From Zancudomyces culisetae (taxonomy: Eukaryota > Kickxellomycota > Harpellomycetes > Harpellales > Legeriomycetaceae): a DNA stretch of 24,688 nt. The position numbers and the translations under genes are program-made. The notes beneath the pieces are model-generated. The model worked only from the letters and a program-made list of their open reading frames with translations. It was not told where the DNA came from and did no database searches. The stretch spans positions 1-24,688 of the forward strand of contig LSSK01000157.1 in assembly GCA_001969505.1 (NCBI GenBank), in the 5' to 3' direction. Each line of letters opens with the position of its first letter. The first letter of the stretch is position 1. Positions 8,864 through 18,811 of the stretch are shown here, piece after piece.

Positions 8864-10599
8864 TTAGTTTAGATGGACGGTGTACTGTAGCTTGTCGTTG
8901 CGAGACTGCGATTTTCTGGCATTAATGGATTGGTGGTTAAGCCTATTCGCTTTCTTTTCTTGGATACGAAGCTTTTTGGCGTCTTTAATTGCCTTTTTCC
9001 TGGCCTTTTTTTCCTCGGCCGTCTCGTTCTTGTTGCGAACACTAGCTGACCTGTCCCCAGTACCCTTGTTAACATCATCATCATCATCATCCTCATCTTG
9101 ATCATCATCCTCATCATCGTCGCTATGATTACCATGGATATTATTTTGGAATCCATTCATACCAGTTGTATTTCTGTCACTAGATTCTTCAGAGATGACT
9201 GGGAAACCCATTTTGTTTACACTGATTCTAGTCTTCGACTCGTTTTTGTAAGAGTTTTTGATTAAGGTTGGGTGGTTATGAAGATTTGAATATGTAGAGA
9301 CAATGCTTTCAACATCCCAAAGTGGTCTGCGATACGAAGTGGTCTCATTTTCAGCATTACTGAGCTTGATAGAATCGTAAACATGCTTGTTCGATGCTGA
9401 TTGAGCAGCAGACTCCTCGTCCAGTGTGTCAATAATCTGTTTTTTGGCTTGTGTTCTTTTTTTCTCACTGTCTTTTGCATCATCCTCGTCAGAATCTGAA
9501 ACCAACATGGCTTCTCGTACAGCCTTCAGCAAATCTACACCATTTCTCACTATAGTCTTTTCCTTTCCGACTTGAATGCCAGACTTTTCTTTTTCGCTAG
9601 TAATAAATTCATCAATGACCATATCAAAAGCAGCTTTTGAGATGGCATTCTCGTCCTCATCATCGGACTCGCTGTCTGAATCTGCATACAGCTTTTCTAC
9701 CTGATCAAACTGTTCATCCAGAAGCTTAAGCTTGTCGTTTCGGTGTAGAACGGATGAAGTCATTGAAAGATGACTCCTAGCTGATCTCGCGCCTCCACGA
9801 TAATTGCCATAGCCATTGCTACGTGAATAATTGCCAGATTCGGCATCTGATTCGGCTTCAGAACCGTATTCAGCTCCAGAGTCATCCTCAGAATCCGATC
9901 CTTGCTGCTGACTGTTGATTTTCATCCGCTGAATCTTTTTATATATACTTTCCTCGTCTTGATCATCAGATCCATATTCGTTATTCTCATCATAGTCATC
10001 GCTTTCATCTTCCTGTTCTTTGCCATACTTATCAGTGTCAATCGGTTTATCTCCCCTCAACATATCAAAGAAGTCTTCATCATCTTCATCCTCAATCTCG
10101 TTTTCATTATACTCCAGTTCCTCCAACACCTCTCTGAGTTCTGGATCCATATCCAGTTGATATCCCTTTGGATATGCATCGCCCTTAATTTCCATCTTGT
10201 GTTTAGATTCGAAGACTTCGTCAGGCAGCGCAAAGCTAACTGACTTTTTCTGTTTCTGTTTTTTGTTATTTGAAGACGAAACTTCCAAAAACACCGAAGG
10301 CTCGGTACCGCCTCCGATGGGCTTCAGGTGCTGTAAATAGTCGTAATCCGTGTCATCAAAAAATATTCCCTGGTTTTCTTCTTCCTCTCTATTTTTTCCA
10401 TGTTTGGAACCCTTTTGGGGCTTGTTTTTGGGCTCCAACACGCCGAAATCATCATAGTCTTCCAAACTCTTGGAAACAAAGTCATCGTCTTCATACTCTT
10501 CAGATTCGCTGTATTCTCCATAATTGTCTTGTTTCTATATAAAATAGTTTACAATAGTCAGAATATAATTTATTTATGTGCTAATACACATGCCTGCTG

Positions 10600-10632
<33 letters not shown>

Positions 10633-10811
10633 ATGTGTGTTTTTTTTTTGTTGTGTTGTCTAAAACCTACCTCTTTGTTGTGATGGCTTGTAACTTCTTG
10701 CAAGACGTTGGGTCCGACTCCCTCTTCGAAGGCTAGTGGATCCTGCACCGATCTCTTCAGGACCGTGAATTGTCTTGCCTTCTTCTTGTCTATAAACTTT
10801 TTCCTGACCAT
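8864..10811 (-). CDS. LTV1: Ltv1, 40S ribosome assembly/export factor (two exons)
   Basis: Exon 1 is 10811-10671 (47 codons, phase 0) and exon 2 is 10534-8864, giving a 603-residue protein. The N-terminus (KKFIDKKKARQF, then RDPLAFE-like) and the block FDDTDYDYLQHLKPIG (about 106-121) match the Ltv1 signature; so do DMDPELREVLEELE (about 175-188) and SMTSSVL...LLDEQFDQVEKLY (about 304-330). Ltv1 binds Enp1 and Rps3 on late pre-40S particles, must be phosphorylated by Hrr25 to leave, and aids 40S export. Between the motifs lie acidic Asp/Glu/Ser tracts, and the last 60 residues are Lys/Arg-rich. At 603 residues it is longer than S. cerevisiae Ltv1 (463), mainly through these tracts. Without splicing, the conserved N-terminal motif would be lost, so the two-exon model is preferred. 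Upstream is an A10T9 RRPE-like block. Confidence 0.95.
10535..10670 (-). other. LTV1 intron (136 bases)
   Basis: The donor is GTAGGT at 10670-10665 and the acceptor is ATATAG ending at 10535, phase 0. There is no TACTAAC; the best branch candidate is CTGAC (10561-10557), with its adenosine 23 bases from the acceptor. The intron carries seven CAG units (minus strand, 10625-10605) beside a CA-rich run. If retained, the reading frame continues through polyglutamine and stops at 10581. Confidence 0.85.
10605..10640. repeat. CTG/CAG and TG microsatellites inside the LTV1 intron
   Basis: Seven uninterrupted CTG units on the plus strand (10605-10625) are followed by a TG-rich run to about 10640. 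They are intronic in the spliced LTV1 model. Confidence 0.9.
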
Positions 10812-10897
10812 TTTGTTTATTTGCCTCTAGTCCAATTCGCTTGAATTATCTGCAAGAAATGTATCAGCTTTTATCCACACTTTAAATCCTATACATT

Positions 10898-10916
10898 AAA
10901 AAAAAAATTTTTTTTT
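10898..10916. promoter_or_regulatory. A10T9 palindrome, RRPE-like, upstream of LTV1
   Basis: This is a perfect A/T palindrome core 87-105 bases upstream of the LTV1 start codon. It is of the same type as the blocks in front of the NOP13-like gene, so a shared ribosome-biogenesis regulator is plausible. Confidence 0.4.
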
Positions 10917-10960
10917 CGGCTTTATTTTTTTTTTTCGATCAAAAAAAGTATTAGAAAATT

Positions 10961-11674
10961 NNNNNNNNNNNNNNNNNNNNNNNNNNNNNNNNNNNNNNNN
11001 NNNNNNNNNNNNNNNNNNNNNNNNNNNNNNNNNNNNNNNNNNNNNNNNNNNNNNNNNNNNNNNNNNNNNNNNNNNNNNNNNNNNNNNNNNNNNNNNNNNN
11101 NNNNNNNNNNNNNNNNNNNNNNNNNNNNNNNNNNNNNNNNNNNNNNNNNNNNNNNNNNNNNNNNNNNNNNNNNNNNNNNNNNNNNNNNNNNNNNNNNNNN
11201 NNNNNNNNNNNNNNNNNNNNNNNNNNNNNNNNNNNNNNNNNNNNNNNNNNNNNNNNNNNNNNNNNNNNNNNNNNNNNNNNNNNNNNNNNNNNNNNNNNNN
11301 NNNNNNNNNNNNNNNNNNNNNNNNNNNNNNNNNNNNNNNNNNNNNNNNNNNNNNNNNNNNNNNNNNNNNNNNNNNNNNNNNNNNNNNNNNNNNNNNNNNN
11401 NNNNNNNNNNNNNNNNNNNNNNNNNNNNNNNNNNNNNNNNNNNNNNNNNNNNNNNNNNNNNNNNNNNNNNNNNNNNNNNNNNNNNNNNNNNNNNNNNNNN
11501 NNNNNNNNNNNNNNNNNNNNNNNNNNNNNNNNNNNNNNNNNNNNNNNNNNNNNNNNNNNNNNNNNNNNNNNNNNNNNNNNNNNNNNNNNNNNNNNNNNNN
11601 NNNNNNNNNNNNNNNNNNNNNNNNNNNNNNNNNNNNNNNNNNNNNNNNNNNNNNNNNNNNNNNNNNNNNNNNNN
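10961..11674. other. Assembly gap (714 N)
   Basis: There are 714 undetermined bases. Reading frames crossing it are meaningless. A poly-A/poly-T block and a T13-type run border its left side, which may explain the break. Confidence 1.
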
Positions 11675-12096
11675 ACAAAATAAAAAGCTATTCAATTATA
11701 TAGCAACTAGATCATATTAATATCTACGCATTTATGAGTGTACATTTGTATATATTACTAGGGTTATAATTATATAAACCTTGAAATTAACTCTACACAT
11801 TTACTTCTAACTTTTAGCTTGCTCAACTTTTAAATATCGTCTCAAGAATTCTTTACATACTACATTATAGCACTATTTCTTGGAAAGGGGTGAATAAAAA
11901 AAACAAAAAAAGTGATGATACACTATGGGTTACAAAGATACGCGCATCAGAAAATAATAATCACATCTACACCTACTCACTCGCCCACTCCTTCCCGCCT
12001 CACACACACACACACAAACTTCATTAGAGTATCTTTACCATTTACTTGTTCACACCCACTTGCTTTTTGTCGCGATGTCTTCCTTCCTGACCCAAT

Positions 12097-13125
12097 TTAC
12101 CCGCTAAAGCTCTGAGTCCAGTATCTATTAACATTTGCGTATCCGAAATATTTGTAATCCCCCACCATATTTTGAAAGTGCCCAGGTGAGTGAACCCAGT
12201 CATTAAAGACTTGAGAAATGGATCCTTGTCCACGAGCCACATTCTCGCCGCCTGCAGTACAGTGCACGCCGAATACTTTATATCGCCTAAGAAGTCCTGG
12301 ATAAATGCTGTTTTCGTGAGTGATCTTTTTGATTGAATATTGATACCTAGAGTGGAAGAGTGCGGCAGCCATCAAACCAGGGTTTATGGTAAGAGGTGGC
12401 TTGCCATACTTTGCGCGTAGGTTGTTTACCAAGTATAACATTTGATCCTTACCATCATTGGAACTTGACTTGGTATAGCCATTGTATTTGGAGTTGGAGT
12501 TTGAGCTGAGTCCTTGAGAAACAGTGTATTGTGCTGTGTCTTTGTTTTTAGTTGCTGGAATGTATACTATTTTTCTGTTTTTTGGTCTAGATTTATCGTT
12601 GTGTGATTTGTTCCGATGGGTTCGAGTTCGAGTTTGAGTTCGAGTTTGAGTTCTAGGGTGTTGTTGTTTTTGTGACTTTTGTGATTTATGATAACCAACA
12701 TTTGATACTTTTCCATGTTCGTGCCTTTTCTCTAGTAGTCTTGCTTCTTTACTATCGCTATTGTTGTTCTTATTATACTTACCATGGTTACTATTTCTGG
12801 CATAGTAATGGCTTTCTTCATCGTCGCTGTTATTTTGAAAAGACTCAAAGTTAAAATAATGTTTGTTATTTCTATCATGTGTGTTGGTCGTATCGTCCGA
12901 AAAAGATCGATCAGCAAAAAAGCGTCCCATATCGCTGTTATCAATAGCATCACTTGTATCACCACCACTTGGAGCTTCTAGAGTTTGCGGAACTGGTGGA
13001 TATTCAGAAAACGAATACTTGTGTAATGGGTACCGGTTTTTTTTACTCTCCAACCTATTTAGTGGGCTTCCTAGACAGAAACAGGCCATAAGAACGATAG
13101 GAATGGATTTGGTGGCAGTGTGCAT
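12097..13125 (-). CDS. Secreted CAP/SCP-domain protein
   Basis: The protein has 342 residues. It starts with a signal peptide (a hydrophobic SIPIVLMACFCLG stretch at 7-19), followed by a long polar, Asn/Ser/His-rich linker. The linker includes a Lys-Arg site (133-134, LLEKR) suited to Kex2 cleavage and a Thr-Arg/Thr-Gln repeat (about 158-169). The C-terminal CAP domain (about 227-342) shows LVNNLRAKYGKPPL, THEN (His270), GENVARG (Glu294) and SPGHFQNM (His316), the usual cavity residues. It ends at the domain's last strand (YWTQSF), so it has no GPI signal. The SPGH and GENVARG forms look closer to the YkwD-type CAP proteins than to the yeast Pry/Rbe1 type. Fungal CAP proteins bind sterols or lipids outside the cell; the ligand here is unknown. 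Confidence 0.9.
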   Translation of the reverse strand: MHTATKSIPIVLMACFCLGSPLNRLESKKNRYPLHKYSFSEYPPVPQTLEAPSGGDTSDAIDNSDMGRFFADRSFSDDTTNTHDRNNKHYFNFESFQNNSDDEESHYYARNSNHGKYNKNNNSDSKEARLLEKRHEHGKVSNVGYHKSQKSQKQQHPRTQTRTQTRTRTHRNKSHNDKSRPKNRKIVYIPATKNKDTAQYTVSQGLSSNSNSKYNGYTKSSSNDGKDQMLYLVNNLRAKYGKPPLTINPGLMAAALFHSRYQYSIKKITHENSIYPGLLRRYKVFGVHCTAGGENVARGQGSISQVFNDWVHSPGHFQNMVGDYKYFGYANVNRYWTQSFSG

Positions 13126-14413
13126 TTTTTAATAACACCCTCTTTTTTTATAGTCTGGGTACCTATAATAATTGATTGTTAATCTGAGATGGGGGAGGGG
13201 GGGGTAAGTGTGTATAATTGGTTTTTTTTCTTTTTTATGGAATGAGATTTTGGATTACTTGATGTTTTCAAAGAATGGGGAGGAGGAAGAGGGGTGCGAG
13301 GTTAAGTAAAAAGTTATTGTTTATATACTTTTTTTCTTTTTTTCAAGTATCACAACTTCATCTCTTTACTTTTGCACCTTGCTATATTATTTTTTTTAAT
13401 ATGTGGCTATTAAACCTTATATTTCTATTTCACTTTCTCCCCACACATACATTACATAAATATACAAACACAAATACATACAAATATAGTTGAAAAAAAA
13501 AACATTACTATCTTATTCTGGTATAGATGCACTTTTACATACCAATAATAATATTAATAATAATATTGGAGCTATATGTTATTTGATAAAGATGTACAGT
13601 CTAGTAGATACTTCAGAGACCGTAAAGACAAAGAGACAGTAAATCATACCTTCATCAGCACCAACTATGACCTCCCCTCCCCTCACCTCTCACCCATCCT
13701 CCTTTCCATTACCCAAGCGGTGAATATTAAAACTCATGTTTGTGGTTAAGGGACTCTACCATAAAGAAAAACATATTAATAATGTAATTACCTCTCTCTT
13801 TTGTGTTGAGAATGTAGGCTAGGGAAAAATAAAAAAAGAGCATATAGACCAAAGTACCTGTTAATCATGGAGATCATCAAGAAATGTTATTTACAACATA
13901 TAGTGGAGTACCAGTTTAGTGAATAAGCTTTGCGATGCGAGGTGGGATAAGGTGGGAGGTGTGTTAAAAGTTAAGGGTAGAGAGTGGAGAAGAGTGAGTT
14001 TGATTTTTGAAGTGAAAAACAGTTTTTATACCACTCATAACAAATTCATCCCGAAAGTGGGGGGGAGGGAGGGAGGGAGGGAGAGGAGAGGTGAAATATA
14101 TATTTTTAGAATAAATATTAAGCGAGTTAATTAGACCAAGAAAAAAAGAGACAGTTTTTTTTGTGGGATAGCGTTGCTTTATTGATTTTAAGGATCTAAA
14201 AATAAGAGTAAAAGAATTAGCTCCTGTGGTTTGATGAGTAATGTATAGGTATAACTAAATATACATATACATATACAAATATTGTAAAAAAGAAAAAGAG
14301 GAGTATAATATCGAATAGCAAAATTAAGAGCAAGAGAAATAAAGTATGGAAGGAGAAGGGAGAAAAAAAATAAATAAAGTATCAAGTGAAATAGACCAAA
14401 TGAGGAATATCTT
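13126..14413. other. Intergenic upstream of the CAP gene
   Basis: About 1.3 kb holding G-rich and C-rich patches (13191-13204, 13671-13684, 14059-14081) in A/T-rich DNA. On the minus strand a TATAAAAAAAG sequence occurs near 13152, close to the CAP start. No coding gene is seen. Confidence 0.5.
14059..14081 (+). other. G-quadruplex-forming motif
   Basis: Plus strand G7-A-G3-A-G3-A-G3-A-G3: five G-runs of three or more with one-base loops, a very strong G4 pattern. It lies between the end of the membrane hydrolase gene and the CAP promoter. Confidence 0.75.
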
Positions 14414-16366
14414 TCAAGAGAAAAAGTAGGTCACAATCTGGGAAGCAAGCCAGTTAGGTCGAGTAAGGACGAAATACTCGTTACATGGCTGGTTATCTTC
14501 TTTGACAGAACCGGAACAAATAACAAAGAAGGTTCTGGAACTGAGAGTCATGTAGTACTCGATTTGCTGTCTGTATTTAAACCAGGCGATGGCCTGCATT
14601 TGCTGACAGGACTGAGGGTTGGCAATGTTTTTGAGGTTACAGTCTCCGCTGATAGACATACCGTCGACCATTAGCAGAAGAGGAACAGGGGGCAGGGATA
14701 AAGGAGACGAACCCAGGTCTTGTTGGTCAGACGAAGAGGAGTCGCGGACCTTGAGAAGGTAGTCGGTGTTGGTGTTGGTAGCAGGGGTGTAATCAACAGA
14801 AGAAGGTTGGGTGGTAACAAAAGGCTTGACGACAATGTCATCGAGCGAATCGTCAGAACCACCGAGTTGAGCAATGCGTCGTTGGAGTAAGCCGTAGCTA
14901 TTGTCAAGAGGGTTCTGGTTTTGGGATGGAGAGTAGGAGTAGCTCTTTTGGGAGTCGGCAGAGGAAGAAGGGAAAGAAGGCCAGCGGAGAGGCCACGAAC
15001 GCATTTGCAGAATGGAGTTAGTTTCGGCAGTGACATAATTTAGCAGAGCCTTGTACAAGCCAAGACCACTCCGGTTGTACTCAAAGTAGCGAGCCTGGTA
15101 GTAGTTGTTTGTGTTTGTGAGATAGCGCAGCAGATTTGTGGTTTCGGGGATGATGTAAGAATCCCAAACCTTGTTGTACGAGTGAACAAATTGGAGAGGT
15201 GAAAAGACTCTAGCAGCTTGTAGAGACGAGGATTTAGATTCTTCGCTACCCTTATCAAAGTAGACGACGTCAGATGTCGATGCAGTTAGTTGTTTCAAGT
15301 TGGTTAGTGCAGATGTTTTGTTGAGGGCAAAGGCTTCAAGAATTCCCTGGTTGGGATAAGTGTTGAGAAGAGCCATTCCGTAGACAACAGAAGGATATTT
15401 TTGAATATAAAGTTGAGCATACAGCCCACCGTCACCCCAACCTACAAATATTACTTTGCTGGAAATCGAATTTGCAACCAAGACTTGGTTGATCTGGTTG
15501 ACAACTGCTGTCGGTTTTTGAGGATTGCGACCCGGCTGACTCCACCCATAGCCCGGTCGATCAATGACACACGCCTTGTAGCCAAGCGATGCAATGCCAC
15601 CCATCAAGTCCTTCATTGCTGAACCTGGATATCCAAACTCAGACAACAACACAAATGTGGCAGTGCCGTTGACATGTGTGGAATTTCCAAAGTTAGTTGT
15701 AGGATTCATGCACCAGATATGCATATCGAACTGTGAATTCGAGCCTTCAATAATTACGGTTGTGGTGGTTCCTGGCATTGGATACACAATCTCCCGGTTG
15801 GTGTTCCAGTATGCGTTGATAATCAAAGCAATAAGAATAATCTGTACCAGTATCCAGGTTACAAATGTAAAAATCATTCGAAGTATCTTCATGACCAGCA
15901 ACATACCTGTTGCATTTCTAATTCTCACTTCGGTATGCACAATTCCCATTATCTTGTCAACACAATATCCCCGCCTGGCACGCACCGCATACCAATAGAT
16001 ATATCCACCCAATGGTAATAGCAAAATGGACCACAACGCGGCAGGTACATAGCTCATAATCGAATATGCAATAATCAACAAAACTCCGTATACACAAATC
16101 GTAATTGCATATATCATCCATATCAAACACAGCTGTAAATATCGCACCGCCGATCTAAACGTAGACATTACGAACAACGCCTGGAGCCCCGCAAGATACC
16201 CCGCAAATGTCAACCATACCAATGTGTATTCGTTGGAAGGAACAAGGCGGCCTCGAAAATTGGTTAAAACGCAGTATGCTATAAACCCGGCCAAAAACGC
16301 CAGTGTTATCGCGGATGTTATTAGCCCCGGGATAGTTATCACCGTGTTTTTTCTATAGTACCACAT
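14414..16366 (-). CDS. Multispanning membrane protein with degenerate alpha/beta-hydrolase domain
   Basis: The protein has 650 residues. Five hydrophobic segments fill the N-terminal third (about 8-33, 47-68, 76-104, 107-128 and 155-185). The domain from about 200 to 650 has the alpha/beta-hydrolase layout: a strand and loop LLSEFGYPGS (240-249), GYKACVIDRPGYGWSQPG (262-279), an elbow FVGWGDGG (307-314), and a final helix RPNWLASQIVTYF (636-648). In active relatives the elbow reads G-x-S-x-G; here the nucleophile position is Gly311, followed by Asp312. No histidine occurs after residue 395, so the catalytic His is also absent. Sequons at N228 and N233 fit a lumenal or external domain. A Ser/Asn/Gln-rich insert spans about 465-555. 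Fungi have membrane-anchored hydrolases of this layout, but I cannot assign a named family. The product is probably non-enzymatic. Confidence 0.85.
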   Translation of the reverse strand: MWYYRKNTVITIPGLITSAITLAFLAGFIAYCVLTNFRGRLVPSNEYTLVWLTFAGYLAGLQALFVMSTFRSAVRYLQLCLIWMIYAITICVYGVLLIIAYSIMSYVPAALWSILLLPLGGYIYWYAVRARRGYCVDKIMGIVHTEVRIRNATGMLLVMKILRMIFTFVTWILVQIILIALIINAYWNTNREIVYPMPGTTTTVIIEGSNSQFDMHIWCMNPTTNFGNSTHVNGTATFVLLSEFGYPGSAMKDLMGGIASLGYKACVIDRPGYGWSQPGRNPQKPTAVVNQINQVLVANSISSKVIFVGWGDGGLYAQLYIQKYPSVVYGMALLNTYPNQGILEAFALNKTSALTNLKQLTASTSDVVYFDKGSEESKSSSLQAARVFSPLQFVHSYNKVWDSYIIPETTNLLRYLTNTNNYYQARYFEYNRSGLGLYKALLNYVTAETNSILQMRSWPLRWPSFPSSSADSQKSYSYSPSQNQNPLDNSYGLLQRRIAQLGGSDDSLDDIVVKPFVTTQPSSVDYTPATNTNTDYLLKVRDSSSSDQQDLGSSPLSLPPVPLLLMVDGMSISGDCNLKNIANPQSCQQMQAIAWFKYRQQIEYYMTLSSRTFFVICSGSVKEDNQPCNEYFVLTRPNWLASQIVTYFFS

Positions 16367-18811
16367 TCTATTGTCTCTATTTTGATGTATATCAACCTTT
16401 GTGTGTATGTATTAATGGTTTCTTTTTTGTATGTAAAAGTGTATGTTTGTAAGTGTATGTAAGTTTGTGTGAGCTTTTTTGCAACTGTGTAGAGAGCACC
16501 AGTTGCCTTGTTTTAGTATATTATTATCGACCTAGTAGTTTTTCCTTTCCTTTTCTTCTCTTTTCTATCTTATTGTTGAAGAGAATAAAAAGATGTCGTC
16601 GGTATCCTAGTTTTTAATAGTTGACTGTAATGCCTGTTTATTTCCTTGATGCCTATATTATTTTCAGTTTCAGTTTCGGTTTTATTTTTATTTTTACTTG
16701 ATAGTGTTAGTCTTGTTTTTTGTTTCGCTATTCTTCTTTTGTTTGAAAAATATAATCTAGTTATAAAAGAAGTGCAAAAAAAAACAGAGAATAATGAAAG
16801 TATATTAAAGTATACCAGAATGACAAAGTATTGAGGATATCATTTAAACTGTCAAAAACAAAACTGAATAAAACAAGCTATACTTGTATCAGTTTAGCGT
16901 GCGATTTCTGAGTCTAAATCGCAGTAAAAAAAGAAAATAAAAATATAAGAAAAAACCCCACCAATAAACATACGGAATTTAGTGTCAATATAAAATATTC
17001 CAGTAATTTTTTCGTACTCTAGCTTTTCGACAAAAAAAAAATAAAATCACGATATAAACGAATTGAAAGCCGCAAATAGTTTATACTTTTTCTTTTCTTT
17101 TTCTTGCAAAATGAAATAGGCCAAAAAAATAAAAAATAAAAAATAAATGTACATAAAAGTCATCAATTCCGCCAATTTAAAAAAAATCCTGGGTTTATAT
17201 CACCATTTCATTTTTTTTTGGCGTTTTGTATGGGGGAAGGGAGTAAACGAAAGAAAAAAAAGTAACGGGTCAATGTGGTTAATTAATACATTTATTTTTA
17301 TTTTTATTTTTCCTGCATTTCTTGTATATAATAAGGACTAAACGTTTTGCGTTATTTGTTTCAATTAAACGTGCCATTTTTCACCACTTTTATTATTATT
17401 TTATTTGTACTTTTTCATTTAGCACTTGGATTATTCCATTAATAGTTATAGACAAAAAAAAAGGGGGAGGGGACATGGGTTTATATGGAGTATTTACTAT
17501 TATTAGTTTTTGCATATTGTTGATTGATCCACATAATCAACACTTTACAATGTATTTATTGTTACCCACCTTATAAGACAGGAAAGCAGGAGGTAGTGAG
17601 AAGTGAGGGATCAGGTAGTTGGTTGATGAAAAAGAAGAGTAAATGACTATTTACTACCCTGGGTTTATCTTTTTACTTTTTTTTTTTTTTCGATTTCCAC
17701 CACAACCACAACCACCAACAACAATAACAACAACTGCTACTGCTACTATAACAAAAATAGGCGACCTATAAAGCAACCAACTTTTTTTTTTCTTGGCCCT
17801 TTTCAAAATTATTAATCACATTTCTCTCTCTATTCCTTTCCCTTCCTTCCATATCACTGTAACATTTCCTCCAATTTGTGTTTTGCTATTTCATTTACCA
17901 ATATTTCCTTGCATTAACGATTATATTATTAAAAAAAAGAATAAATTAGCAAAAAAAAAAAAAAAAAGTCCAACGAATAAAAACCAACCAATAAATATCC
18001 AAAACTAAACACACAATTATCAACAAACGCGTTTTCCAAACAATTACGCAAATTCGTTTTCTTTTATATTTTTTAACAAGAATTTCAGTTTTAAGTTTTA
18101 AATTCCAAATTCCCAAATTCCCAAATTCCCTAATTCTCAATTCTTTTGATTTTTATAATTTATTTTTTTGGCATTTTCATGTCATTTTGCATTTTTTTTC
18201 TTTAATCGCCCCATAAATCTAGAATTATCTAGTTTTGTCCAAAAAATAACACTCTTTCTCACTCTCTTCATCGCTTCTCCTCTTCTCCTCATCCCCTCCA
18301 TATCCTTGTTTATTTTACAATTTACGTTTTATATTAACAACTATTTAATCCCATTCTATCCCATTCTATCCAATTCCCATAATATCCCATTTAGTTTAGC
18401 TTAGTTTAATTTTCATTTTAATACCTGACTTTCTTGTTGTTTGTGGTCCTGGATTTATCCACAAATTTTCGCGTTTTTTTCCATTTTTGAATTAATCTAC
18501 CATTCAAAACAAAACAAAACAAAAAAATTTTTTTTATATATTTTAATTTAACGCAGTCTCCTCATCCTCCTCCCTCCACTTACAATAACATTTTTACATA
18601 CATTTTTACGTATTTTCACAAAGTTTTTTCATTCCCATAAAAACTTTTTTTTTTACACCAATACTCAAACTCTTGGAAATGATCTCGAACTGTCTCCAAT
18701 ATTCAGTTTCTCTGTTGCTTTAAATATATTTTATCAATATAACCCTGTGTAATAAAAAAAAAAGTAAAATAAATATAATAAAACGTATAAATATTATGAA
18801 ATAATAATTCC
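16367..18811. other. Long gene-free region between MED14 and the membrane hydrolase
   Basis: About 2.4 kb of strongly A/T-rich DNA with many homopolymer runs. It holds short tandem motifs (CCCAAATT units at about 18105-18130, CCCATTCTAT units at about 18350-18370) and an A7T8 block at 18521-18535. No ORF over about 85 codons, tRNA or conserved signal was recognised. Confidence 0.5.
18105..18135. repeat. Short tandem repeat of CCCAAATT-type units
   Basis: Three to four imperfect eight-base units (AAATTCCC) occur in tandem, in noncoding DNA downstream of MED14. Confidence 0.6.

Larger units (their letters stand above)
10812..12096. other. Intergenic with assembly gap
   Basis: This holds the LTV1 promoter (10812-10960), the N gap, and 420 bases of A/T-rich DNA after the CAP-protein gene, with a CA microsatellite at about 12001-12016. 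No gene is visible in the readable parts; the gap could hide one. Confidence 0.5.

Noticed and set aside
10896-11695. Long minus-strand reading frames across the N gap
   Set aside because: They consist of undetermined bases only.
18062-18330. Two 11-base matches to the S. cerevisiae ARS consensus
   Set aside because: The motif is species-specific and expected by chance in such A/T-rich DNA; not listed as an origin.
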